Origin: Crocosphaera chwakensis CCY0110
GTDB lineage: Bacteria; Cyanobacteriota; Cyanobacteriia; Cyanobacteriales; Microcystaceae
Assembly (NCBI RefSeq): GCF_000169335.1
Contig: NZ_AAXW01000055.1
Span: forward strand, 1-28,154
Reading direction: 5' to 3'
Length of the DNA: 28,154 nt
Shown here piece after piece: positions 17,064 through 25,008 of the stretch; within the stretch, counting starts at the first letter, position 1; each line of letters starts with the position of its first letter. Under the pieces are notes generated by a model. The model did no database searches. It was given only the letters and a program-made list of their open reading frames with translations, and was not told the DNA's origin. The position numbers and the translations under genes are program-made.

Positions 17064-17537
17064 ATGGCACTTCATACAGAAATTAAATCAGACTTTAACA
17101 AAGCAGTAGAAGTATTTGACAGCTTTACAGTTGATAATAAACTAGCTTTATTATGGTTCATTTATGAAAAGATGGGCAGTTCTATTACTCCTGCTGCTCC
17201 CAATACAGCCGAACCTGCGATCGCTGGTGGATTATTTGAACAAGTAGGCGAAAAATCCCAAGAAGAACAGTTACAAATTATGCGGGATATTGTAAGCGGT
17301 ACTGATACCGAGTACAGTCATCAATATGGTGCTTTCAGTGCTAATACTAAGTTAGCTTTCTGGTACTTTTTGGCTAAGGGAATGGTAGAAGGTTTAATTA
17401 TTCCTATGCCTGATCAATATGACTTAGGAAAGCAAGAAACTGAGTGGTTAGGATCTATTGAATCTTTAGACTTTAATACCCAAATTACTGTATTGCGTGA
17501 AATAGCTGACAATATGGGTATTGATCCTACTGCATAA
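17064..17537 (+). CDS. hcp: Helical carotenoid protein (stand-alone OCP N-terminal domain)
   Basis: 157 residues, all of it alignable to the N-terminal carotenoid domain of orange carotenoid protein, with no C-terminal NTF2-like domain. Carotenoid-pocket positions are kept: W31 and Y34 (LLWFIYEKMG; OCP W41/Y44) and W100/Y101 (AFWYFLAKGM; OCP W110/Y111). R145 (VLREIADNMG) matches the OCP arginine that forms the salt bridge to the C-domain. By family knowledge helical carotenoid proteins bind a ketocarotenoid and either quench phycobilisomes or singlet oxygen, or dock with separate C-domain homologues. AGGAAT precedes the ATG. No C-domain homologue or ketolase gene is in the window. Confidence 0.93.
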   Translation: MALHTEIKSDFNKAVEVFDSFTVDNKLALLWFIYEKMGSSITPAAPNTAEPAIAGGLFEQVGEKSQEEQLQIMRDIVSGTDTEYSHQYGAFSANTKLAFWYFLAKGMVEGLIIPMPDQYDLGKQETEWLGSIESLDFNTQITVLREIADNMGIDPTA

Positions 17538-17607
17538 TTCTTTTAGGACACAAGTTTCATTTCTGTTCTCGTCACAAAATCCTTCCTTCTCAATATACAG
17601 AATCATC

Positions 17608-17640
17608 AAAAAAGCTCCCTTCAATCGAAGGGAGTATTTA
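17608..17640. terminator. Terminator of the carotenoid protein gene
   Basis: A perfect 8-bp stem CTCCCTTC/GAAGGGAG (17615-17622 and 17627-17634) with loop AATC follows the gene by 77 bp. It is preceded by an A run and followed by TATTTATT, so it can serve the convergent minus-strand gene too. Confidence 0.75.
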
Positions 17641-17712
17641 TTCATCTTGATAATGATAAAGCAAAAAAACTAAGAATAACTATTAAACAAAGATAATCAT
17701 TTTTTCAATCCC

Positions 17713-17919
17713 TTAATAGCTATCGTCTCCAACAGTAGTTTTTAAGGCTAATAATAAATTTTCTTGATTGAGATGATCCGCTAAAGTTTGTCTTAAGGAT
17801 AAGTCAATACTTTTTGTTGCTAAGATGTCAGATGCTTTTTGTCTGGCAAAGGCACGACTAACAACATCTTCGCTTTCAATCTTTTGTATTAACTGATTCA
17901 GTTCTTTTACATTAGTCAT
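17713..17919 (-). CDS. Small helical protein, unknown function
   Basis: 68 residues, predicted all-helical and without cysteine (MTNVKELNQLIQKIESEDVV, ending TTVGDDSY). AAGGA stands about ten bases before the ATG, which supports it as a real gene. I do not recognise it. It is convergent with the carotenoid protein gene and shares the hairpin between them. Confidence 0.55.
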   Translation of the reverse strand: MTNVKELNQLIQKIESEDVVSRAFARQKASDILATKSIDLSLRQTLADHLNQENLLLALKTTVGDDSY

Positions 17920-18233
17920 TTTACTATGTCCTTAGTTGTCTTCAGGTTAAATGATAAAAACTCTTGTACCAAATCGCTCAAAATATACACAGAGTGATAG
18001 TTATCTTTGAGTAATTTTAATAAAAATATGACAAGTTAACTAACCACAAGTTATTTTTTGAACCTCTTTTAGCTTAACAAATGCTTAAAATATTATCAGT
18101 GATCAAGATCAGGGTAGATAAAACCAAACCCTTACATTGGTGTGAGAGTAAGCTAACAGACAAGGAATTTTACTTTTTTCGTGCTAGTCAAAGCAAAAAA
18201 ATTTTAAACTAATGCCCCGATTAATTTCCGAGA
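17920..18233. other. Intergenic region, no gene seen
   Basis: This lies between the small helical gene and the end of the minus-strand operon. It is AT-rich with no convincing ORF, RNA or strong hairpin. It may contain the left boundary of the presumed element to the right, but no repeat marks it. Confidence 0.4.
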
Positions 18234-18887
18234 CTAGCGATAGGAAACCAGCAAGGGGATCGTCTTCAGACCAGCCTGACCGTAATCGCTCATCAGTACT
18301 TTAAAGCTAATCCATTCGGACTCTGATTCGATACCGATACAACCAGCCGTCCCCGGAACATTGCGGTCGGCGTGAATGCCAAAGTCCCCCCGTGTCACAC
18401 CCCCCACAGAAACTAAGTGAGGGTTGATTTTGTAGAACTTGCCAGCAATGCCAGGATTGGATAGGGTTAAGGGGCGCACATCCACTATGACTATGTAACG
18501 GGTCACGTTAACCCTTGTCTGAGAAGGAATCGGCCCCCGCATGGGCTGATTCTCTTCTCCTCCAACACCGCTAAGTGCATTCCAAGCCCCGTCAATCTTT
18601 CCCTCTTTAGCATTAACCGCGATTAACTTTCCTTTTCCTCGGTTGTTTTTATCCCCCATAAACACTAAGATTTTAGGATACTTTGTATAATTAATCTTAG
18701 TCTCTCGAACAATAGTTTTAACTCTGTTTTGTGGGGTTGGAGTAACAGCAACGAGCCCAGAAAATGGAAACAGAAATAAGTAGGCGATCGCAGCAATAAT
18801 CAGCCAGGGATAATGATACTTGAACTTACCTAGAAGGTTGATAGATAGGGAGTTCAGGAAGTGGTACACCTGGGTTTGTTTCTTCAT
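18234..18887 (-). CDS. Membrane-anchored L,D-transpeptidase-like protein
   Basis: 217 residues. One hydrophobic anchor lies at about 28-48 (WLIIAAIAYLFLFPFSGLVAV), and the remaining domain would lie outside the membrane. The active-site-like segment GIHADRNVPGTAGCIGI holds His172 and Cys183, as in YkuD-type L,D-transpeptidases, but the usual SHGC-x-R is AGCIG here, closer to phage or effector variants. The expected role is to cut or cross-link peptidoglycan peptides. It is the last gene of the minus-strand block, and its first 62 bases overlap the preceding 68-residue gene in another frame. Catalytic activity is inferred only. Confidence 0.7.
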   Translation of the reverse strand: MKKQTQVYHFLNSLSINLLGKFKYHYPWLIIAAIAYLFLFPFSGLVAVTPTPQNRVKTIVRETKINYTKYPKILVFMGDKNNRGKGKLIAVNAKEGKIDGAWNALSGVGGEENQPMRGPIPSQTRVNVTRYIVIVDVRPLTLSNPGIAGKFYKINPHLVSVGGVTRGDFGIHADRNVPGTAGCIGIESESEWISFKVLMSDYGQAGLKTIPLLVSYR

Positions 18888-19032
18888 GTCTCAAATTCTC
18901 ATTAATAGAGTTTAAGGTGGAAACAGAGAAACCAAAACCAAAACAGCATACAAGGATTAAGCAAAATAAAAGCGGTTCAATTCGGTCAGGGGGATCGGGT
19001 TTAGACTGATGAGCGTTTTTCTTTCTGAACAT
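18826..19032 (-). CDS. Small single-TM protein
   Basis: 68 residues: a charged, Pro-containing N-terminus (FRKKNAHQSKPDPPDR), one membrane span at about 20-41 (LLFCLILVCCFGFGFSV) and a Pro-rich tail (PGVPLPELPIYQPSR). The stop overlaps the L,D-transpeptidase-like gene by 62 bp. A short TM protein beside a wall enzyme recalls holin or spannin genes of phage lysis cassettes, but no sequence match supports that. It may as well be a membrane partner of the enzyme. Confidence 0.6.
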   Translation of the reverse strand: MFRKKNAHQSKPDPPDRIEPLLFCLILVCCFGFGFSVSTLNSINENLRHEETNPGVPLPELPIYQPSR

Positions 19033-20061
19033 GGTTAAACCCTCTTTAATTAAGGTTGTGGATAGCCTAAAAGGTCATCAAGTTTTCGGTGAATCGTGTT
19101 TTGGTTATTGCCTGTGTATTCCCAGATTTTTAACTGAAAATTTCTATGCCAGTAAGGGACATCAAACTCAATCCCAAAGCTAGAAGCAAAAGAGGGAATC
19201 TGGATAATTTCTATCTGATTGAGATAGACTTTACCTACTTTTAGAACCGTATCAGGGGTTCCCCCATTAACGGTTATACCCGTGCCAATTTTCACAAAAT
19301 ATCTAGCACCATAACGCCAATTTAAAGGAGCATCTTGGTTATGACACCAAACCGCTATAGTGTTAGAAGATAAAGTTAAACCAGGGTCAACCCTGCCAAT
19401 GGGGTAATAACGTTCTAATAGTGTGATTCGTTGAGCTAGAAAGTTTGTACAAAATACAAGCGTGTAGCTCGTTCAGAACCTATAAATCTGAATAACTGTT
19501 GGTTTGTTGGCTAAAGGAGCCACATTCGGAGTCAAAGGAGTAAAATCCTGAGAATGACGACATAACCCTCCGTTTTGGACTTAGTAAAACCCAGGATGGA
19601 AGCAGGGTTAAAAGGAGAACCCGTCATGAATCAGTATGATAAGACGTTTTTCGAGTCAATTGGTCATGGTTAAACATCACGCTGAATCATCGCCTTGAAC
19701 CCTCATTACGTTTAAGTAGCTTAACTGATTGACAAGCTGCGTTCAAAAAAAGAACAAGGTGAAAAGTGGAAGTTTTATTGACCTATCCACACAGACTTCT
19801 AAAAGTAACCTGGGGGAGAGATGGGGTTGATAGTAATTGATACCCTTAAAAGACCTAAAACCAATAAAACCCAAACCTACGGAACGAATTAACCCCGTGA
19901 TTGCTCTTACCACTGGTCGAGTAGGTAAGTAGTGACAAACTTAAGCGCATGGGTCACGGGGGTGAGAAGCAATAAGAAGCCAAAGCCCATCTGTAATGGA
20001 TGTGGATATGCCGACGTATTGCTGGTTTATTAGTACGAAATAGCATCCAGTAGAGGTAAAG

Positions 20062-21846
20062 ATGTCAAAAGCGAGGATAACCAAGCCTACGCAAGAATGG
20101 AATACTATCAATTGGGCAAAAGTCCAAAGAAAAGTATTTAAGCTTCAAAAGAAGATATTTCAAGCTGTTAGGTCAGGAAATAAAGTCAAAGCCAAAAAGC
20201 TTCAAAAACTCCTGTTAAAATCACACTACGCAAAGCTCTTAGCCGTCCGCAAAGTAACTCAAGACAACCAAGGACGGAAGACAGCAGGCATCGATGGGAT
20301 AAAGGCACTTCGCCCCAACCAAAGAATAAATCTTGCCTACGAACTTAATGTTAAAGGGTACAGAGCAAAGGCACTGAGACGGATATGGATACCAAAACCA
20401 GGACGTGATGAAAAACGACCTCTAGGAATCCCAACCATCAAAGATAGAGCAATGCAAGCCTTGGTTAAATCAGCCTTAGAACCATACTGGGAAGCCCAAT
20501 TTGAAGGCACATCATACGGTTTTCGTCCAGGCAGAAGCACTCATGATGCCATAGGCAGAATATACATATCAATTAACCAAAAAATCGGTGGAAAATATGT
20601 ACTAGATGCCGACATCTCAAAATGCTTCGACAAGATTAACCATGATTACCTACTGTCCAAAATAGATTGTCCTTCCTGCATGAAACAACTAATTAAAAAA
20701 TGGTTAAAATGCGGTGTGATAGACAACGGCGTATTTGAGGAAACCGATTCAGGAACACCTCAAGGTGGTACGATAAGCCCGTTACTGGCCAACATCGCAC
20801 TACACGGGATGATCAACGAGGTCGAGAGAAAATTTCCCGAAACAATCTATAAAAATGGGAAACAAATATTTAACTACCGACCAAAAATCATCCGATACGC
20901 CGATGATTTCGTAGTTTTACACAATGAACTCGAAATCATACGACAATGTAAGTCCTTAATATCCAAATGGTTAACACAAGCTGGACTGGAATTAAAACCA
21001 GAAAAGACCTCTATAAGACATACCCTTAAAAGTATAGAAAAAGACGGAAAAACCATTGGAACTGGGTTGAATTTCCTTGGATTTCAAATTCGTTCATACC
21101 CCGTAGGTAAACATCACTCAGGAAAAAACGGAAATAAAGAAATACTAGGATCTAAAACTTTAATAAAACCCAGCAATGAGGCAATAAAAGCTCATCATGA
21201 GAAAATAAAAAAGGTCATAAAAAACCATAAAAAGACTTCTCAAGAAGCATTAATTCTCAGATTAAGCCCTGTAATCAAAGGATGGAGTAACTATTACCAA
21301 ACAGTTGCAAGTAAGGAAACATTCTCATCCGAAGATCACATCTTATGGAATATGCTAAGAGCTTGGGCAATCTCTAGGGTTAAAAAAGGTTCAACCAAGA
21401 AAAAACTCCGTAAATATTTCTCATACGGAAATAACGGGATATGGACATTTCGCACCAAAGAAATGCAACTGTATTATCACTCCGAAACGGAAATAAAGAG
21501 ACATCAATTGGTTAAAGCTGAAGCGTCACCCTACGACGGAAATTGGACATATTGGAGCAAAAGAAGAGGTAATTACCCCGAAACACCAACAAGAGTGGCA
21601 AAACTTTTGAAGAAACAAAAAGGTAAATGTAATTTCTGTGGACAACACTTTACACCTGATGATCTTGTAGACATTGACCACATTATCCCAAAGGCACAAG
21701 GCGGAAAGGATACATACAAAAACCTACAAGCTCTACACCGTCACTGTCATGAAGTCAAAAGCAGAAATGATAGTACATATCATAGGTCAGATAATGGCTA
21801 TGAATGGAAAGACGATGTACTAACAGTACCTATGACAAAGGGCTAA
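20062..21846 (+). CDS. ltrA: Group II intron reverse transcriptase/maturase with HNH endonuclease
   Basis: 594 residues, intact. An N-terminal RT0-like region is followed by RT blocks: LGIPTIKDRAMQALV (121-135), the YVLDADISKCFD block (179-190), GTPQGG (231-236) and the catalytic YADD at 279-282. Next is the maturase X region (FLGFQIR, GWSNYYQ) and then a C-terminal HNH nuclease with C523/C526, DHIIP from 539, and CH at 562-563. It splices the intron RNA and copies it into DNA targets. GAGGTAAAG stands just before the ATG. The gene lies in intron domain IV and its strand is opposite to the host operon. Confidence 0.96.
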   Translation: MSKARITKPTQEWNTINWAKVQRKVFKLQKKIFQAVRSGNKVKAKKLQKLLLKSHYAKLLAVRKVTQDNQGRKTAGIDGIKALRPNQRINLAYELNVKGYRAKALRRIWIPKPGRDEKRPLGIPTIKDRAMQALVKSALEPYWEAQFEGTSYGFRPGRSTHDAIGRIYISINQKIGGKYVLDADISKCFDKINHDYLLSKIDCPSCMKQLIKKWLKCGVIDNGVFEETDSGTPQGGTISPLLANIALHGMINEVERKFPETIYKNGKQIFNYRPKIIRYADDFVVLHNELEIIRQCKSLISKWLTQAGLELKPEKTSIRHTLKSIEKDGKTIGTGLNFLGFQIRSYPVGKHHSGKNGNKEILGSKTLIKPSNEAIKAHHEKIKKVIKNHKKTSQEALILRLSPVIKGWSNYYQTVASKETFSSEDHILWNMLRAWAISRVKKGSTKKKLRKYFSYGNNGIWTFRTKEMQLYYHSETEIKRHQLVKAEASPYDGNWTYWSKRRGNYPETPTRVAKLLKKQKGKCNFCGQHFTPDDLVDIDHIIPKAQGGKDTYKNLQALHRHCHEVKSRNDSTYHRSDNGYEWKDDVLTVPMTKG

Positions 21847-21853
21847 TTGCCGA

Positions 21854-21887
21854 GAGCCGTGTGAGGTAAAAGTCTCACGCACGGTTC
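21854..21887 (+). ncRNA. Group II intron domain V
   Basis: A 34-base helix opening GAGCCGTGTGAGG and closing CTCACGCACGGTTC, of canonical length, with the AGC catalytic triad at its foot. The apical tetraloop reads AAAA where GNRA (usually GAAA) is expected. Confidence 0.9.
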
Positions 21888-22015
21888 GGAATGGGAGGAG
21901 AGGAAGGTGACTTCCTTTTCGACCCCTAATCCCCAATGACGGGATCTGCGGTATAGGATTCTGACCAAAACAACGACCATTTACTTGAGTCCGTAAACTG
22001 ATATTCAACAGACAT

Positions 22016-22243
22016 TTACATCAAATAACTAAGGTTGTTTTCGCAGCAGTCAAGCCAATCATAAACATCAACCCGTGACACATCTCCTAAGAATTCGGTT
22101 AATTCGTTGGGGGTGAGTTCTAGGTTAAGAAAGCGATCGATGGCTTGCTGTCCTTCGATATAACGATTAATTTCGTCCATATCGATTTCAGAGGAAGTAG
22201 GCAAATAAAGATCAAGGGCGTTTCTAATTTGATGATGTTTCAT
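22016..22243 (-). CDS. Small acidic protein of the minus-strand operon, unknown
   Basis: 75 residues, acidic and helical (SSEIDMDEINRYIEGQQAIDRF, LTPNELTEFLGDVSRVDVYDWLDCC). I recognise no family. It lies 27 bp after the 185-residue gene, and its stop TAA is followed at once by the ATG of the intron-split gene, so the genes are surely co-transcribed. There is no strong ribosome site. Confidence 0.65.
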   Translation of the reverse strand: MKHHQIRNALDLYLPTSSEIDMDEINRYIEGQQAIDRFLNLELTPNELTEFLGDVSRVDVYDWLDCCENNLSYLM

Positions 22244-22270
22244 GATTAATTAAATGGCTTAAAAGATGGT

Positions 22271-22828
22271 TTAGTCGCGTCTCCATTGTTCGGGCTGTGC
22301 CGAAAGAAAATAATCAACGTTTAACTGACTAGATACTAATTGAGCGACTTTTTCTTGAAAATATTTAACTGTCTCGGTTTGACCGATGGGCAGCGTATAG
22401 GTTTGTCCTTGGTTTTTCTTGTATTTTCGTCCAGTGATGTCAGAAGTAGCTGAAACTTTAGTGCCTCGGACAGTTAACGTTAATTTTGCAGGAACAAAAC
22501 TACCGTTAGTGTTATAGCCAGTTGTTACATCGGTAATGCCAAGCTTAGAAAAGTCAGCGTTAGTTTTAAACTTGTCGAATGCGCGATTAGTTGTTGTTAC
22601 CAAAATTTGACTACCTGCATCAGTAGAAGGAAGGCCAAAAGCAATTAATCCCACTGATTTCTCACCGCCAGAAGCTTCTCGTGCTGCAATTTCTCGAACA
22701 GTTTCCCCTTCTTTCCATTTAGCATACTTTGTGATATCTAAATTTGCTGGTAAGTTACCAATATCTACTTTAGCGAGCTTTAAAGCGTCATAAACTCGTT
22801 CTAGGTCTGAAAAACGTTTTCTAGCCAT
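22271..22828 (-). CDS. 185-residue operon protein, unknown
   Basis: The N-terminal 60 residues are helical and charged (RKRFSDLERVYDALKLAKVD, EGETVREIAAREASGGEK). The rest is β-rich and polar (LIAFGLPSTDAG, KLTLTVRGTKVSATSDITGRK). There is no signal peptide, TM segment or recognised motif. The layout could suit a self-assembling or structural protein, but that is a guess. It is separated from the Gly-rich gene upstream by 156 bp containing a 7-bp hairpin. Confidence 0.6.
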   Translation of the reverse strand: MARKRFSDLERVYDALKLAKVDIGNLPANLDITKYAKWKEGETVREIAAREASGGEKSVGLIAFGLPSTDAGSQILVTTTNRAFDKFKTNADFSKLGITDVTTGYNTNGSFVPAKLTLTVRGTKVSATSDITGRKYKKNQGQTYTLPIGQTETVKYFQEKVAQLVSSQLNVDYFLSAQPEQWRRD

Positions 22829-22894
22829 GTTTTTCTAACAATTATTTAAACTACCTTTTTATCATGGCACGAAAAAATCCCAAAGAAACGTCAC

Positions 22895-22914
22895 GGAAGG
22901 TCTATACACCTTCC
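22895..22914. repeat. Short hairpin between operon genes
   Basis: GGAAGGT (22895-22901) and ACCTTCC (22908-22914) form a perfect 7-bp stem with a six-base loop. It has no T tract on the minus strand, so it is more likely a processing or attenuation structure than a full terminator. Confidence 0.45.
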
Positions 22915-22984
22915 TAGTTATAAGACCATCAATACTCAGTAACGAGAGCGTTGAGATAGGTAAACGTGTGATCGTACAGAGGGA

Positions 22985-24553
22985 TCAGATCCGGTTTACC
23001 CCAAAGATTAGCGTGAGCATATCGTCGGGTTTTTCTTCTGGTTGGCTAACGGGGTCGGTTGGTTCTCCGATAGGGTTATCAGGAGGAACTGTCGGAGGAG
23101 TGATCGCCGGTGGAAACGAGGAGCCATTGCTGTTAACACCAGGGGCAAGGGAGCCGGTGGTAGAGATACTGGTCGAGCTACCTGTAGAGGTACTGGTCGA
23201 ACTCCCCGTAGAGGTGCTTTCTTGAGGCTGCAACCAACTCCCAGACCCCCCAGAAGGACGAGGAGAGGTAGAAGGACGTGGGGAGCCACTGGGTTGCCCT
23301 GTACTTGAAGGATTGGGGGTTGGGCTGGTTGAGGTTCCGTTTCCTGGCTTTGGGGTTGGTGCCGGTGCTGGTTTGCCCTCGCCTGACCAGCCTTGAGAAC
23401 CCGTTCCAAAATAATTCCCCCCAGGACTTGCCCCAGTGCCTTGCCAGCCAGTCGGTGACGCGGTGTTTGTTGAGGCATTGCCAGAGCTTGCAGTGCTAGT
23501 GGTGGGCTTTAGAGTTGGAGGGGTATAAATCCAAGCCGGCGGATCTCCCCCCTCAGCGCGATCGCCTTCAGTTGTTGTTCCGTCAACCCTTGTTATGTAT
23601 TCAAATCGATAATTCCTAAATTCAAATCCTTTGTAATAGCTGGATTCAATGGTGTCGTAAGCGGTTTGTCCATTTGTTCCCGTGTGGGCAACTTCTAAAT
23701 CGGGATAATCTTCAGTTCCTCGGACTAAAATTGCGATAATCGGTCCATATTTTATTCTTTCGGTACTAAGTTTATTAAGCTGCCAAGAATTACCAGTCGA
23801 TTTAATATAAATGTCATACCGAACTTTATATCTATATCTTACCCCTGCTACTTGACCCCCTAGAAATTGAGGCGTTCCTGGTAACTTTTTAGTTCCTCTG
23901 GTATCTTTTTCAGGAAGTCGATTTATTTTAGAATCACTATTAATGTTATCTTTTTTGCCTCCACGCCCAAAGAAATTATTGAAAGAATCTTTGATTTTGT
24001 CTCCTTGAGACAAACCCCAACCAAGAAAAGCAACGGCTCCAACTTTAACGGCAGTGCTTAATTTACTTGAATTCTTTTTATTACCTCCAGATAAATTATT
24101 ATTGTTTAAGTTAGTATTTTGATTAGATTGAGGTTTATTATTCAGTTGATTGTTTAGGTTTGTTTTCGACGAATTCCCATTGCTTTTTGGCTGCTGATTA
24201 TTCCAAGGTCTATATTTATTAGAATCTCCAGATCCTATATTTTTCCTTGAATTATTTAAGAAAAAGTCGCTTTTTCCTCCAGTTCCTTGCGGTTTGGGGC
24301 GAAAAACCTTCCCTCCAAAATGAGATTTACCCCCATAGCCACTGCCAGGCTTGCCACTGGGTTGTCCGCTACCACCGCCACCGTAACCACGCCAACCACC
24401 GCCATAACCACCGCCCGGCGACCAGGAACTGCCAGCCCCAGATCCACTGCTGCGACCTCCAGAGCGAAAGCCTCCGCCGGCGTTGCCACTAGAGCCACTA
24501 TTAAAAATGCTGCCATTGCCTGAGTCTCCCCCAGGCGTTAAGTTCCGTCCCAT
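22985..24553 (-). CDS. Gly/Ser/Asn- and Pro/Thr-rich modular protein, unknown
   Basis: 522 residues in four parts: a Gly/Ser-rich segment with GGGYGGGW-like runs (1-100); an Asn/Gln-rich segment (100-160); a short hydrophobic helix (about 167-185, STAVKVGAVAFLGWGL); a compact β-rich domain (about 225-330, VRYRYKVRYDIYI, FRNYRFEYITRVDG); then a Pro/Ser/Thr/Gly-rich tail with STSTG repeats. No signal peptide is seen. Such a make-up suits an extracellular or virion surface protein with a display domain on flexible linkers; this is inference. GC content is higher than in neighbouring chromosomal genes. It starts 2 bp after the stop of the 109-residue gene. Several long plus-strand frames here are composition artefacts. 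Confidence 0.7.
   Translation of the reverse strand: MGRNLTPGGDSGNGSIFNSGSSGNAGGGFRSGGRSSGSGAGSSWSPGGGYGGGWRGYGGGGSGQPSGKPGSGYGGKSHFGGKVFRPKPQGTGGKSDFFLNNSRKNIGSGDSNKYRPWNNQQPKSNGNSSKTNLNNQLNNKPQSNQNTNLNNNNLSGGNKKNSSKLSTAVKVGAVAFLGWGLSQGDKIKDSFNNFFGRGGKKDNINSDSKINRLPEKDTRGTKKLPGTPQFLGGQVAGVRYRYKVRYDIYIKSTGNSWQLNKLSTERIKYGPIIAILVRGTEDYPDLEVAHTGTNGQTAYDTIESSYYKGFEFRNYRFEYITRVDGTTTEGDRAEGGDPPAWIYTPPTLKPTTSTASSGNASTNTASPTGWQGTGASPGGNYFGTGSQGWSGEGKPAPAPTPKPGNGTSTSPTPNPSSTGQPSGSPRPSTSPRPSGGSGSWLQPQESTSTGSSTSTSTGSSTSISTTGSLAPGVNSNGSSFPPAITPPTVPPDNPIGEPTDPVSQPEEKPDDMLTLIFGVNRI
23161..23219. repeat. 24-bp tandem repeat in the Gly/Ser-rich gene
   Basis: Two full units (23161-23184, 23185-23208) and a partial third, sharing TAGAG.TACTGGTCGA, encode the STSTGSS repeats of the tail. 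Unit number may vary between strains. Confidence 0.65.
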
Positions 24554-24555
24554 AA

Positions 24556-24885
24556 TTAAGCGGTTAAACTAGCGTCTTTGTAAGCTTCTGGAAAGAGTAG
24601 AGGGGAAGCTTTATCAATCTGATCCGTGTGCATCCACTGGAAGCGAGGGGTAACGGCTGCATCATCTTTAAGAGGAACGATAAATTCGTATCTTCGATAT
24701 TGACGCTGATCGTCTGCCTCGAATTGGAAGACTTGAGCGAAAGGATAGTTAATGCGCTGTCCTTCGTTGTTGGTTAGCTGTAAGCTTCCGGGGAATTGAT
24801 AATACATCAACTCGCCGGCATAAGAGGCTAATTGTTCGATTGAAGTAATAGCAGTGTGAATATCAGATAGTAAAAGTGCTGTCAT
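24556..24885 (-). CDS. 109-residue first gene of the minus-strand operon, unknown
   Basis: A short helical N-terminus (LLSDIHTAITSIEQLASYAGEL) leads into a β-rich part (YYQFPGSLQL, YPFAQVFQFEADDQRQYRRYEFIVPLKDD). No family is recognised. Its stop and the next start are 2 bp apart, the tightest coupling in the operon. No clear ribosome site is seen before the ATG. Confidence 0.65.
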   Translation of the reverse strand: MTALLLSDIHTAITSIEQLASYAGELMYYQFPGSLQLTNNEGQRINYPFAQVFQFEADDQRQYRRYEFIVPLKDDAAVTPRFQWMHTDQIDKASPLLFPEAYKDASLTA

Positions 24886-25008
24886 ACTCTTGTTTCGTTT
24901 ATTTCGTTAAAAGGTTGATTGATTAATTGCTGATCAAGCAGAATTCATTTTTTACGTCATGAGTCCTAACTTTTTGGTTTAGTCTCGATTCGATTGCTGA
25001 TGAAAAAA

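Larger units (their letters stand above)
19421..21930 (+). mobile_element. Group II intron with RT/maturase, full length, antisense to host gene
   Basis: The 5' end GTGTG (19421) fits the GUGYG rule and the 3' end is ..CTAAT (21930). The ends were set independently by restoring the host frame. About 640 bases of ribozyme domains I-III precede the RT gene. Domain V is at 21854-21887 and a domain VI-like hairpin follows it. The 5' exon ends CTAATA. A perfect complement, TATTAG, occurs at 20028-20033, but this lies just before the RT gene rather than in domain I, so the exon-binding site is unresolved. The element is complete in outline and 2510 bp long. Confidence 0.92.
19050..22015 (-). pseudogene. 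151-residue operon gene split by an antisense group II intron
   Basis: The N-terminal part lies at 21931-22015 (MSVEYQFTDSSKWSLFWS, ending ADPVIG) and the rest at 19050-19420 (LERYYPIGRVDPG, then GARYFVKIGTGITVNG, ending LLGYPQP). Excising 19421-21930 joins them in frame into 456 bp with no stop. The ATG at 22015 follows directly on the TAA of the upstream gene, which confirms the start. The product is aromatic and β-rich with no domain I recognise. The intron is on the opposite strand, so it cannot splice from this gene's mRNA and the gene should be inactive. An internal GTG at 19295 could give a truncated product only. Confidence 0.85.

Noticed and set aside
19050..19295. Independent 81-residue gene starting at GTG 19295
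   Set aside because: The frame continues upstream without a stop to the intron boundary, and joins in frame to the exon at 21931-22015, so it is the 3' part of a split gene.
20028..20033. TATTAG as the intron's EBS1 for the exon end CTAATA
   Set aside because: Perfect complement, but it lies just before the RT gene, outside domain I where EBS1 should be; six bases can match by chance.
21820..22008. Minus-strand frame starting MNISLRTQVNG
   Set aside because: It crosses the intron 3' boundary and is a shifted reading of the split gene's first exon joined to intron sequence.
22864..22917. Plus-strand 17-codon mini-ORF beginning MARKNPKE
   Set aside because: Too short, spans the hairpin at 22895-22914, and has no ribosome site; its similarity to the MARK start of the neighbouring gene is only four residues.
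23161..23219. CRISPR-like short repeats
   Set aside because: Only two and a half adjoining units without spacers, inside a coding low-complexity tail; no cas gene is present.
22968..24523. Several long plus-strand frames across the Gly/Ser-rich gene
   Set aside because: They are rich in Arg, Thr or Pro as expected from reading a Gly/Ser/Pro-biased gene backwards, have no ribosome sites and contain no recognisable domain.
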